Below, piece by piece: positions 26,842 to 35,236 of a DNA stretch of 64,000 nt. The notes beneath the pieces were generated by a model. That model made no database searches, was not told the DNA's origin, and saw only the letters and a list, made by a program, of their open reading frames with translations. The translations under genes were made by a program, and so were the position numbers. Each line of letters starts with the position of its first letter. Positions within the stretch are counted from its first letter, which is position 1. Origin of the DNA: Pelagibius litoralis (lineage in GTDB: Bacteria > Pseudomonadota > Alphaproteobacteria > Kiloniellales > Kiloniellaceae); contig NZ_JAAQPH010000008.1 of the NCBI RefSeq assembly GCF_011683915.1, forward strand, positions 124,001 to 188,000. Direction: 5' to 3'.

Positions 26842-27839
26842 GCGACGAGCCGGTGGTCGAGGTCGAAAATCTGTCCCGTCACTTTGCCGTCTCGCGCGGA
26901 CTGTTTGGCGGCGGGGCCGCGATGTTGCGGGCGGTGGACGGCGTCAGCTTCTCGCTCGCCCGCGGCGAGACCATGGCGCTGGTGGGAGAGTCCGGCTGTG
27001 GCAAGACCACGCTCGCCCGCATGCTGCTCAAGTTGCTGGAGCCGACGTCAGGGCGGATCCGCATCAATGGTCACGACCTTGAAGGTCTCTCCGGCGAGGC
27101 GTTGCGCCGGTTCCGCACCGACGTTCAGGCGGTGTTCCAGGACCCCTGGGCCTCGCTCAGTCCGCGCATGCGCGTGTTCGACATCGTTGCCGAGACGCTG
27201 GTGATCAACGAGCGGCTCACCCGCACGGAGTTGGAGCGCAGGGTCCACGAAGCGCTCACCGCTGTTGGGCTGCCCCTGGACGCCGCGCGCAACTATCCGC
27301 ACGAGTTCTCCGGCGGTCAGCGCCAGCGCATCGCCATCGCGAGCGCGATCATCGCGCGGCCGAGTCTGATGATCCTCGACGAGCCGGTATCGGCCCTCGA
27401 CGTATCCATCCGCTCGCAGATCATGAACCTGTTCAAGGACATTCAAGACGAGTTCCACTGCAGCTACGTAATCGTCGCCCATGACCTTGGAACGACCCGG
27501 TTCATGGCTGACAGATTAGCGGTAATGTACCTGGGACGGCTCGTGGAGTTCGGACCGACGGACGATGTGTTCGAGCGGCCGGTACACCCCTACACGCAAG
27601 CCCTGCTCTCGGCCTCGCTGCCGCTGGACGTGGACGGCACGCACAAGCCTATCATCCTCAAAGGGGAGCTGCCGTCGCCGCTCGCGCCGCCCTCCGGCTG
27701 CCCGTTTCATCCGCGCTGCCAGAGTGTGATCGGCGAGATCTGCTCCACGCAGGAGCCGCGAACGACTGCGGTCGGCAACGCCGGCGCCACAGTCGCCTGC
27801 CACTTGGCAGAGGCCGCAGGAGCGCCCAGCGCATTATAG
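26838..27839 (+). CDS. ABC transporter ATP-binding protein, DppF-type
   Basis: A 333-residue ATPase starting [21 protein letters not shown]. The ATG at 26838 overlaps the previous stop by 4 bp; longer upstream reading is not needed. Walker [10 protein letters not shown], signature [16 protein letters not shown], Walker [13 protein letters not shown] and a C-terminal Cys-containing segment ([16 protein letters not shown]) are present. It ends 7 bp from the convergent lacI stop, so no room is left for a conventional terminator between them. Confidence 0.92.
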   Translation: MSDEPVVEVENLSRHFAVSRGLFGGGAAMLRAVDGVSFSLARGETMALVGESGCGKTTLARMLLKLLEPTSGRIRINGHDLEGLSGEALRRFRTDVQAVFQDPWASLSPRMRVFDIVAETLVINERLTRTELERRVHEALTAVGLPLDAARNYPHEFSGGQRQRIAIASAIIARPSLMILDEPVSALDVSIRSQIMNLFKDIQDEFHCSYVIVAHDLGTTRFMADRLAVMYLGRLVEFGPTDDVFERPVHPYTQALLSASLPLDVDGTHKPIILKGELPSPLAPPSGCPFHPRCQSVIGEICSTQEPRTTAVGNAGATVACHLAEAAGAPSAL

Positions 27840-27846
27840 CGGAGCT

Positions 27847-28869
27847 TCAGGCGGCGGTGCTGCCGCGCACGATCAGCTTATAGGGGATTTCGATCCGATC
27901 CGGGAGGCTGGCCGGACCGCCCTTACTGAGAGCGTCCACGATCATCTCGGCAGATTTTCGGCCAATGTCTTCGGCGCTCATGTCGAGTGTGGTGATATCG
28001 GGCAGAGCATACTTCGCAATGTCGTAGGCACCGAAGCCGCCGATAGCGATGTCCGCCGGCACCGACAGGCCGCACCTCTGCGCCGCGCTCATGGCGCCGA
28101 AGGCGGAAAGGTCGGAGACGCACATCACCGCCTTCGTGTCCGGCCAGCGGTCGAGGAGCTTGGTCATCGCCGCGGCGCCTTCGCCCATGGAGAGCGGCGG
28201 GTCGCCTTCGCTCAACACCCGGTCCTCCGTAACACCCAGCTCGTGAAGTGCCGCCAGAAAACCGCGCCGGCGGTCGGCACCGCGTGTGTCGCGCATCCCA
28301 TCGCCACCGATAAAGCCGAACTTGCGATGCCCCTGGCTGTGAAGATGGTGAGCCATGAGGCGGCCGGCCTCGGCATTGGAGAAGCCGACCACTTTGTCGA
28401 TGGGATCGGCCGGCAGATCCCAGGTTTCGATCACCGGGACGCCACTTGCTTTCAAGAGCGAACGGCAGCGGGCCGAGTGTGCGCCGCCGGTGACCACGAT
28501 CGCCTCGGGGCTACGGCGCAGGAACGCTGCAATCAGGCGCTCCTCCTCGGCCATGTCGTAGTTGGTATAGCCGAGCAGCAGCTCGAATCCGCTGCCGCGC
28601 AACCCCTCGGTCAGCCCACGCGCCGTGTCGGAGAAGTTGGAGTTGTTGAGCGAGGGAACGGTCATCGCTACGAAACCGGAGTGGCGCGAGGAGAGCCCGG
28701 CGGCGGTGCTGTTCAGGACATAGCCAAGCTCTTCCGCAGCGGCCTCGATGCGGGCGCGGGTGCTTTCGCTGACCGGCGTCTGGGGTTTGAGCGCCCGCGA
28801 GACCGTCATGACCGATACGCCCGCAACGCGGGCGACATCGGACATGGTGGGTCGTCGCGAGGTGCTCAT
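27847..28869 (-). CDS. LacI-family transcriptional regulator
   Basis: A 340-residue LacI/GalR regulator. The DNA-binding helix-turn-helix is TMSDVARVAGVSVMTVSRAL at residues 8-27, followed by a hinge (LGYVLNSTAAGLSSRHSGFV) and a sugar-binding-like effector domain. Last gene of the minus-strand run that starts with the TRAP binding protein at 32938. The perfect palindromes TGTTATCGATAACA at 22293, 32995 and 33186 are its likely operators and resemble GntR/IdnR-type (gluconate) sites in the LacI family. If so it controls both transporters, the dehydrogenases and the hydrolase, and its own expression. Confidence 0.92.
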   Translation of the reverse strand: MSTSRRPTMSDVARVAGVSVMTVSRALKPQTPVSESTRARIEAAAEELGYVLNSTAAGLSSRHSGFVAMTVPSLNNSNFSDTARGLTEGLRGSGFELLLGYTNYDMAEEERLIAAFLRRSPEAIVVTGGAHSARCRSLLKASGVPVIETWDLPADPIDKVVGFSNAEAGRLMAHHLHSQGHRKFGFIGGDGMRDTRGADRRRGFLAALHELGVTEDRVLSEGDPPLSMGEGAAAMTKLLDRWPDTKAVMCVSDLSAFGAMSAAQRCGLSVPADIAIGGFGAYDIAKYALPDITTLDMSAEDIGRKSAEMIVDALSKGGPASLPDRIEIPYKLIVRGSTAA

Positions 28870-28906
28870 CGGGGTTCTCGGGCGCAGCAGACCCCGCAGT
28901 GCGGCG

Positions 28907-29797
28907 TCACGTCGGAATCCCTTCGGGGTCCGGCCCCTCGAAAAACTCCATGAGCGCCGCCTGATCGGCGTCGCCCAGGCCGGCCGCCGTCATCAGCCGG
29001 TGCACCTCGGCGCAAAGGGCGGTCAGTGGCATGGCCGTGTTGGTGAGCCGGGCAAGATCCTGCGCTCCGTTGAGGTCCTTGACCATGTTGGCGATTCGGC
29101 CGGTGGGCGCGTAGTCCTTCACCGCCATGCGCGGCATGTACTCTTGCAGGATCGCGCTGTCGGCCCTACCGCCCTTCAGGGCGACCGGAATCTTTTCCGC
29201 ATCGACGCCCGCGTCCTGCGCGAGACGCGTGGCCTCCGCCACGGCCATAAAACCCAACCCGCACAACACCTGATTGATGAGCTTGGTGGTCTGCCCCGCG
29301 CCGGATGGGCCCATGTGGGTGAAGTTGGCGCAGAGATGATCCATGACGATGCGCGCCGCGGAAAAATCCTCCGCCGTCCCGCCGGCCATCACCGTGAGCT
29401 CGCCGATCAGCACCTTCGGCGCGCCGCCCGAGAGGGGACAGTCGAGCCACCGCAGCCCCTTCTCCGCGGCCATCGCCGCGAGCGCCTTGGTGCTGGTTGG
29501 ATCGATGGAGGACATATCGATGATGAGCGAGCCGGGCCTGGCCCCCTCCCCCACACCGCCTTCGCCGAAGACGGCCGCACGCACGATCTCGGCCGAGTTG
29601 AGGCTCAAGATGATGACGTCGGACGCAGCGGCTGCTGCGGCCGCCGAGGATGCCGCCAGCGCGCCCTTGTCCACCAGCGTTTGCATCGCGGCGCTGTTGA
29701 GGTCGAATACGGTAAGGGTCTCGCCGACTTCCGCGAGCCGTGTCCCGATTGCCCCACCCATGGCACCGCATCCGATGAGTGCAACTTTGTTTGGCAT
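28907..29797 (-). CDS. Beta-hydroxyacid dehydrogenase (3-hydroxyisobutyrate / tartronate semialdehyde reductase family)
   Basis: A 296-residue NAD(P)-dependent dehydrogenase. The cofactor motif is KVALIGCGAMGGAIGTRLAE, the substrate-binding segment LDCPLSGGAPKVLIGELTVM, and the catalytic Lys is in GAGQTTKLINQVLCG. The ATG at 29797 (MPNKVALIG) has GAGGAGG about 7 bp upstream, so it is favoured over a longer frame to 29848. Enzymes of this family reduce or oxidise short beta-hydroxyacids (glycerate, hydroxyisobutyrate, sulfolactaldehyde and others). It sits between a TRAP transporter and lacI, which suggests a sugar-acid route; the exact substrate is unknown. Confidence 0.9.
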   Translation of the reverse strand: MPNKVALIGCGAMGGAIGTRLAEVGETLTVFDLNSAAMQTLVDKGALAASSAAAAAAASDVIILSLNSAEIVRAAVFGEGGVGEGARPGSLIIDMSSIDPTSTKALAAMAAEKGLRWLDCPLSGGAPKVLIGELTVMAGGTAEDFSAARIVMDHLCANFTHMGPSGAGQTTKLINQVLCGLGFMAVAEATRLAQDAGVDAEKIPVALKGGRADSAILQEYMPRMAVKDYAPTGRIANMVKDLNGAQDLARLTNTAMPLTALCAEVHRLMTAAGLGDADQAALMEFFEGPDPEGIPT

Positions 29798-29902
29798 GTT
29801 AAACCTCCTCAACGTTCGCCAGTCGGGGCACCGCCGCGCGAAGGGCATTTGCGTGTCGGGGTGACCCGGCGGTGGAACCGCCTGAAGCCGCCCCGCTCGT
29901 CG

Positions 29903-30478
29903 TTATACGTCGGTGATCTGACCGCCGGCGGGCGGCTGGTCGGACCCCGCCTTATGCTTCTGCAACGCGATCACCGCGCGGCCCATCATCGTCAGCGCTT
30001 GAAGCAGCAAGAGTGTGCCGCCAATGGGCAAGGCCGCGCGGGCGTGCGAGACCATCAGGTAGCTGGAGGGCGTGGTCTGGCCGGCGCCGAGCGCCACGAA
30101 TTTCGCCCCGTACTTGATAAGGTAGACCGCGAAGGCCGCTACCAGAATGTTGAGAAGCACCACATGGACGAGCCGAACCCGCTCCGGCAAGAGCTCCACC
30201 AGGAGCGTCACTTCCAGGTGGAAGCTGGCGCGCAGGCAAACCGACATTCCCACCAAGGCCACATAGCCGGAAAGGTAGATGGCCACCTCCTCCACCCACG
30301 GCACCGGGAACGGCAGGATGTAGCGCACCAGAACCTGGAACACGAGCATCACGAGAATGCCCAGAAGCGCAGCTCCCATGAACCAGCGGGCGGCAAGGTC
30401 CACCCAGCCTGTGGCCCGGTCCCATAGGGCGAAGGCGCGGTCGAGCGCGCCTTTCCCGCGGTGCGTATCAGCATTCAT
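29903..30478 (-). CDS. TRAP transporter small permease (DctQ-type)
   Basis: A 191-residue membrane protein with four hydrophobic helices, as in DctQ. The segment FPVPWVEEVAIYLSGYVALVGMS split over residues ~70-92 is characteristic. ATG 30478 lies directly after the large permease stop (30481), so the two are cotranscribed; a longer frame to 30583 would overlap the large-permease gene by ~100 bp and is rejected. Confidence 0.9.
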   Translation of the reverse strand: MNADTHRGKGALDRAFALWDRATGWVDLAARWFMGAALLGILVMLVFQVLVRYILPFPVPWVEEVAIYLSGYVALVGMSVCLRASFHLEVTLLVELLPERVRLVHVVLLNILVAAFAVYLIKYGAKFVALGAGQTTPSSYLMVSHARAALPIGGTLLLLQALTMMGRAVIALQKHKAGSDQPPAGGQITDV

Positions 30479-30480
30479 GG

Positions 30481-31776
30481 TCACACCCCTCCCAGCTCGA
30501 ACAGGCGCGGCAGCGCGGTGGAGAGCGGCGAATACAGCAAGATGATGATCGCCAGAACTATTTCGAGGATGATCACCGGCCACATGTATTTCATCATCTC
30601 ACCCATGGAGACGCGGCCGATGAGACATGCGGTGAGGATTGCGCCGCCCACCGGCGGCGTCAGATGCCCGACACCAAGCACGATGATGATGATGATCCCC
30701 GTGTGCACCGGCGCGTAGCCGAACTGATAGAAGATCGGGATGATGATGGGACCGAACAAAAGGATATTCGCGGTGCGCCCAACGAACATGCCCGCGACAA
30801 GCAGGATGAAGATGATCATTCCGATGATCACATTCGGGTTCTTCGTGAGTGACAGCATCGCATCCAGAACGACTTCCGGAATGTTCTGGATGGCGACGAT
30901 GTAGGAAAAGGACAGCGCCACGCCTGAGATGATGACCACCGCGGCGGAGGTAATCGACGCGGAGATCAGAATGCCGCCGAGATCCTTCACCGAGACGGTG
31001 CGATAGATGACCATCGTGGCGATCACCGCATAGAGTACGGCAATGGAGGCCGCCTCCACGGTGGTGAAGATCCCGCCAAAAATCCCGACCAGAATGATGA
31101 CCGGCATGCCGAGCGGCACTACGCCTTGGCGCAGGCTCTGTCCCACCATGGCGAGCGAAGCGCGCGGGTGCTTGGGGATCTTGTATTTCTTGGTCATGAA
31201 GTAGGCGAGGATCATATAGGCCACCGCCATGAACGCGCCGACGGTGATCCCGGAGGCAAACAGCGCCCCCACCGGCACACCGAACACCGCGCCGTAGACG
31301 ACCATGACGATGCTGGGCGGGAGCGTGGGCGACAGCGTTGCCGATTGGGCCGTGACCGCGGCCGCATAGCCGCGCGGATAGCCCTCTTTCTCCATCGCCG
31401 GCATCATCGTGGAACCCATTGCGGCGATGTCGGCCTGGCCGGACCCCGAGATGCCCGCGAAGAACACGCTGGATAGGATATTGACCTGTGCGAGGCCGCC
31501 CTGGAGATGACCAACGAAGGCGCGGGCCACATCAAGAAGGCGGTCAATCAGCGCGCCGCGGACCATGATTTCGCCGGCAAGGACGAACATCGGCACAGCC
31601 AGGAAAGTGAACGAGGTGACGCCATCGAAGAGGCGCTGGTTGAGAATGATCAGCGTGGACTCGCGACCGGTCTCAAGATAGTGCGCCAGGGTAGAGAGGC
31701 CCATCGCCGCAAAGATCGGCAACCCGATCAGGACGCCCACGATCAATGCCAGCAGCATGATTGCTACGACCATCAC
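30481..31776 (-). CDS. TRAP transporter large permease (DctM-type)
   Basis: A 431-residue polytopic membrane protein of the DctM family, full length. Typical segments are IDRLLDVARAFVGHLQGGL, SSVFFAGISGSGQADIAAMG and LTPPVGGAILTACLIG. Together with the small permease and the binding protein it forms an Na+-driven importer, commonly for carboxylates or sugar acids. Confidence 0.93.
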   Translation of the reverse strand: MMVVAIMLLALIVGVLIGLPIFAAMGLSTLAHYLETGRESTLIILNQRLFDGVTSFTFLAVPMFVLAGEIMVRGALIDRLLDVARAFVGHLQGGLAQVNILSSVFFAGISGSGQADIAAMGSTMMPAMEKEGYPRGYAAAVTAQSATLSPTLPPSIVMVVYGAVFGVPVGALFASGITVGAFMAVAYMILAYFMTKKYKIPKHPRASLAMVGQSLRQGVVPLGMPVIILVGIFGGIFTTVEAASIAVLYAVIATMVIYRTVSVKDLGGILISASITSAAVVIISGVALSFSYIVAIQNIPEVVLDAMLSLTKNPNVIIGMIIFILLVAGMFVGRTANILLFGPIIIPIFYQFGYAPVHTGIIIIIVLGVGHLTPPVGGAILTACLIGRVSMGEMMKYMWPVIILEIVLAIIILLYSPLSTALPRLFELGGV

Positions 31777-31906
31777 GCATCCTTTCGTGGGCTGACAGGG
31801 GGTGAGGACGCGGGTATCCGCGATGCGCTTGTCAAAGCAAATGCGCCTAGGTGGGCGCGTCGTGGCTTGAAGGCACAGAGTACCTTCAAGCCATCGCGGG
31901 GCGTTG

Positions 31907-32938
31907 CTAGTTCAGCTTCGCGCGAACACCTTCGAGCGCGCCGATCACCGTGTCGCGGAATGTCGGATCAACATTCTCGGTGACAAATTTCTGGCCGATG
32001 GGATAGGCAACCTCTTGCCATTGGCCGAGGCCTTCGGGCGACAGCACGGTGATGGACTTGCCTTCGGATGCCAGCTTCTCAAGCGCGGCAAACTCTTCCG
32101 ACATCGCCGATCCGTTCTGGACGATGATCGAAAGGTCGATAGCCTCCTGGAGAATCGCCTTGTTCGCGTCAGACAGGCCTTCATAGAAGTCGTTGTTCAG
32201 AAGGTAGGCCATGTACGAGTAGCTGTGGCCGGTCATCGTGACATGGTCCAGAATATCGAGGTGACCATTGCCGACCGCGCCGGAAAGGCTGCCCTCCACA
32301 CCGTCGATAAGGCCGGTCTGTAGTGCTTGGTTACGCTCCGAACCGGACAGGCCGACCACGTTGCCCACGCCAAGCCCCTGCCACACAGCAATGTTCAGCG
32401 GTCCGGGCGGTACGCGAAGTTTCACACTGCCGAGATCATCCGGCGTCTGAATGGGACCGGCTTTGGTGTAAAGGTTGCGCACGGAGTTTTCCGCAGCCCC
32501 CTCGAAGCGGATGGTGCCGCCGGTTTTCTCCAGAAGATAGTCGCGCAGGTAAGAAACCAGCGTCTCGTCCTGCATGAGACTGTAGAATTCGCGGCGGTTT
32601 TTGAAGACGAAGGGCGCGTCGAACAGCTGAAAGTCCGGCGCGACAGCGGACAGGCCATGGACACCGACGACATAAAAGTCGAGCTCGCCGAGGCGAAGCT
32701 GATCGACCACGTCCCGGTCGCTCCCAAGCGCGCCATGGATGACGCGGTTGACCTGGATTTCGCCCTGCGAGAGCCCCTCCACGATAGCCTCGAAGGCGAC
32801 CGCCGCAGTGACCGAACTGGGGTTTTCTGAGTGCGCATAGGTCATCTCGACCTCCTGCGCGATGGCACCGCTGGCAAGCGCCGTGGTTGCCGCAAAGGCC
32901 AAGGCACGGCCCGCAAGGTGCAGCTTTCCAATCGTCAT
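31907..32938 (-). CDS. TRAP transporter substrate-binding protein (DctP-type)
   Basis: A 343-residue periplasmic protein. The ATG at 32938 (MTIGKLHLAGRALAFAATTA) has GGAGG upstream and begins a Sec signal peptide ending near ASGAIAQ; longer frames are rejected. DctP features include the NRVIHGALGSDRDVVDQLRLG region and LRVPPGPLNIAVWQGLG, where DctP proteins use an Arg to bind ligand carboxylate. A LacI-type palindrome at 32995-33008 lies 57 bp upstream. First gene of the TRAP-dehydrogenase-lacI operon. Confidence 0.92.
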   Translation of the reverse strand: MTIGKLHLAGRALAFAATTALASGAIAQEVEMTYAHSENPSSVTAAVAFEAIVEGLSQGEIQVNRVIHGALGSDRDVVDQLRLGELDFYVVGVHGLSAVAPDFQLFDAPFVFKNRREFYSLMQDETLVSYLRDYLLEKTGGTIRFEGAAENSVRNLYTKAGPIQTPDDLGSVKLRVPPGPLNIAVWQGLGVGNVVGLSGSERNQALQTGLIDGVEGSLSGAVGNGHLDILDHVTMTGHSYSYMAYLLNNDFYEGLSDANKAILQEAIDLSIIVQNGSAMSEEFAALEKLASEGKSITVLSPEGLGQWQEVAYPIGQKFVTENVDPTFRDTVIGALEGVRAKLN

Positions 32939-32994
32939 AAAATGTCCTCCCTCTTCTGATGTTTCGCGGCCGAGTTGAGATTCGGCGCATTGAT

Positions 32995-33008
32995 TGTTAT
33001 CGATAACA
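32995..33008. promoter_or_regulatory. LacI-type operator upstream of the TRAP operon
   Basis: Perfect palindrome TGTTATCGATAACA, 57 bp before the TRAP binding-protein start (32938, minus strand). It is identical to the sites at 22293 and 33186; the centre is 191 bp from the next copy, so one repressor tetramer could loop the divergent region. Confidence 0.75.
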
Positions 33009-33184
33009 TTCCAGATATCGGGAGTGCCGTCAAATGCTTTCCAAGCAGGGTGAATTCGATCGGGGTTTGGAGCAGAGGTCCGCCATCGCGGTTTGCCGGC
33101 AGCACAGATTGGGGCAAGCCGGCCGTCACAACGCGCTGCATTCTGGACATTCACGATAAAGAGTTGACTGACGATGAGGGGGAC

Positions 33185-33200
33185 ATGTTATCGATAACAT
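33185..33200. promoter_or_regulatory. LacI-type operator upstream of the alpha/beta hydrolase gene
   Basis: ATGTTATCGATAACAT, a perfect 16-bp palindrome containing the shared 14-mer. It lies 38 bp upstream of the hydrolase start at 33238. The upstream in-frame ATG at 33199 falls inside the operator, which supports the downstream start. Confidence 0.75.
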
Positions 33201-33237
33201 GACCTACTCATCGATCGTCACTACACCAGGAAGCAAG

Positions 33238-34077
33238 ATGACCACGCCAACACCAGGATTCGTGACGATCGACGAGGACAACGCCATCCACGTTCTCCAT
33301 GCCCGGCCACGCGAAGGTCTGGCGACCTTCGTCTTTCTCAACTCCATGGGCGCGACGACTGCGGCTTGGGAGGCCGCCATCGCCCCCGCCCTTCGCGAAC
33401 AGGGGTTCGGCACGCTGTCGTTCGATTATCGCGGTCAGGGTGAGACGCGCTTCGGGCCGGATGCCGTGCTTGAGCCCGCTGAGATCATCGCAGACATCGT
33501 GCGCGTGTTCCGGACCGAGTCACCGATACGGCCGATCATGGTGGGGCTCTCTATCGGCGGTCTCTTCGGTGCCCAGGCATTGCGGCAGGGCGCCGACGCA
33601 CGCGGAATCGCCTTTATCAACACCCTTCGCAAACCAAACGCCCAGGTGGAGTGGATCAACACGCTGGAAGCACGGCTTATCGCCATGGGCGGCATGCCGC
33701 TCGTGCTCGACGTGCTTCGCCCGGTGCTCTCCGGTCGCGACCAACTGGCGCTGCTCCGCCCCACCCATTTGCCCGATGAGGGCTACACGCCTTGGCCCGC
33801 CGACAACCCCCGTCGGCGGTTGGCCGATGGCGTCCACAAGGCAGACTGGGACTACCCTTGGGCCGAGTTGAACGTTCCAGCGCTGGTGCTGACCGGCCTG
33901 CACGACCGCCTGTTCCGCATCCAGGAGGACGTCGACGAGCTGGTCGGCCAGATCCCGGACGCTACGGTCGTCACCTATCCAGATGGGGGCCACGCCCTCC
34001 ACTCTGAGCATCCGGCCCGCTTCGTGGGTGATCTCAGCGCCTTCGCCCACGCCATCGCCCTCAAGGAAGCTGTCTGA
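33238..34077 (+). CDS. Alpha/beta-fold hydrolase (lactonase/esterase-like)
   Basis: A 279-residue alpha/beta hydrolase. The nucleophile elbow is GLSIGG (Ser of GxSxG), the oxyanion-region segment is FLNSMGATTAAWE, the acid likely Asp in TGLHDRLF, and the catalytic His in DGGHALHSEHP. The pattern resembles 3-oxoadipate enol-lactonase-like enzymes, but substrate is not defined. ATG 33238 has AGGAAG 5-6 bp upstream and is preferred to the ATG at 33199, which overlaps the LacI operator. The stop overlaps the next start by one base. Confidence 0.85.
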   Translation: MTTPTPGFVTIDEDNAIHVLHARPREGLATFVFLNSMGATTAAWEAAIAPALREQGFGTLSFDYRGQGETRFGPDAVLEPAEIIADIVRVFRTESPIRPIMVGLSIGGLFGAQALRQGADARGIAFINTLRKPNAQVEWINTLEARLIAMGGMPLVLDVLRPVLSGRDQLALLRPTHLPDEGYTPWPADNPRRRLADGVHKADWDYPWAELNVPALVLTGLHDRLFRIQEDVDELVGQIPDATVVTYPDGGHALHSEHPARFVGDLSAFAHAIALKEAV

Positions 34078-35033
34078 TGTCGATTGCCTACCGCCGTCTT
34101 CGCGGCACGTCGCTCGATGTGTCGGTCCTTTGCTATGGCCCGATGCGCCTTGCCACCACACCCAGCGATCCACTCCTGCCGGTACACGAACGCGCCATGC
34201 GGGCGGCCCTGGACGGGGGCATCAACTTCGTCCATTCCAGCTACGAGTACGGTGTGCGCTGGCTGATGAACCGCGTCCTGTCGGACCATCCCGCCCGCAA
34301 CGACCTTCATCATGTAATCAAGGTGCCGGTTCCGGATTGGGACGATGGCGCCTTCGATGGGCGGAAGTACGAGATGCGCATCGACGAAGCCCTCAAAGAA
34401 CTGTGCTGTGAACAAATCGCGCTGGTCCAATGGATGTGGCGTATCCGGCCCCATGACGAGACCCACCGCCTGCCGCTGCTGGCAAGGTGTATCGACGGCT
34501 TGCGGGAAACCCACGAGCGCCTGGCGCAGGCGGGTAAGGTCGGCGAACTCGCAACCTTCCCTTACTTCCCTCAAAGCGCAGCGGCCGCCATGATGTCATC
34601 GGCCGACTTCAAATGCCTCATCGGTTACTACAATCTGCTGGAGGTAGAGCTTTCACCGGTTGCCGATATGCTGGAGGCCGACGGACGAAGCTTTCTCGCC
34701 ATCCGCCCGCTCTATGAGGGTGTTCTCACCGACCGCTACGCCGATCACGCATCGGTCCCGCACGACCATCGTCTGAAGGCCGCCAAGTACGCGGCAGCGT
34801 TCGAGAAGCGGGCCGCGTTAATGAAGGCATTCCCGGAGATTGCCGAACAAGGGCTGACGAAGTTCGCCCTTCGCTTTCCGTTGTTGTCGCCCAATTGCGC
34901 CAGCGTCATCGTCGGCATAAATACCGAAGAACAGGTGGAACAGCTGTTGGGTATGTGCAGCGACGTGCCGCCCGACCCTTCGCTCGCCGGCCGCGTCCGG
35001 GCCGAAGCGGCAAGCCTCGTCAATCTGACCTGA
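34077..35033 (+). CDS. Aldo/keto reductase family protein with altered catalytic residues
   Basis: A 318-residue AKR-like TIM-barrel protein (start MSIAYRRLRGTSLDVSVLCYG). The family block usually reading FDTAxxYG is here FVHSSYEYG: the catalytic Asp position is His, though the Tyr is kept. The Lys strand is HHVIKVPVPDWD. The usual His strand is replaced by LVQWMWRIRPHDE, with Trp where His is expected. The protein could therefore have lost or changed oxidoreductase activity. It is translationally coupled to the preceding hydrolase (1-bp overlap) and is presumably under the same LacI operator. About 200 bp without a gene follow. Confidence 0.78.
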   Translation: MSIAYRRLRGTSLDVSVLCYGPMRLATTPSDPLLPVHERAMRAALDGGINFVHSSYEYGVRWLMNRVLSDHPARNDLHHVIKVPVPDWDDGAFDGRKYEMRIDEALKELCCEQIALVQWMWRIRPHDETHRLPLLARCIDGLRETHERLAQAGKVGELATFPYFPQSAAAAMMSSADFKCLIGYYNLLEVELSPVADMLEADGRSFLAIRPLYEGVLTDRYADHASVPHDHRLKAAKYAAAFEKRAALMKAFPEIAEQGLTKFALRFPLLSPNCASVIVGINTEEQVEQLLGMCSDVPPDPSLAGRVRAEAASLVNLT

Positions 35034-35236
35034 CGCCGAATGGACACTCGAGCCGAAGTTGGCCCGTGACGCTGTGGCATGCGAGCCGAGTCAGGCTTTG
35101 CCGATACTGGACAAACCACTGCTCTAACTCGACGACTATCTTGGCGCTAATTGGATCTGGTTACAGGGGGACGCTGCTGGCTTTTTAGGGACGGGCGAAC
35201 GGCGAGACGATTCCCAGACAAACCTCGGGGATTGCG

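Noticed and set aside
33199-33237. Upstream start (ATG at 33199) for the alpha/beta hydrolase
   Set aside because: It overlaps the perfect LacI-type palindrome and lacks a ribosome site; ATG 33238 has AGGAAG at good spacing.
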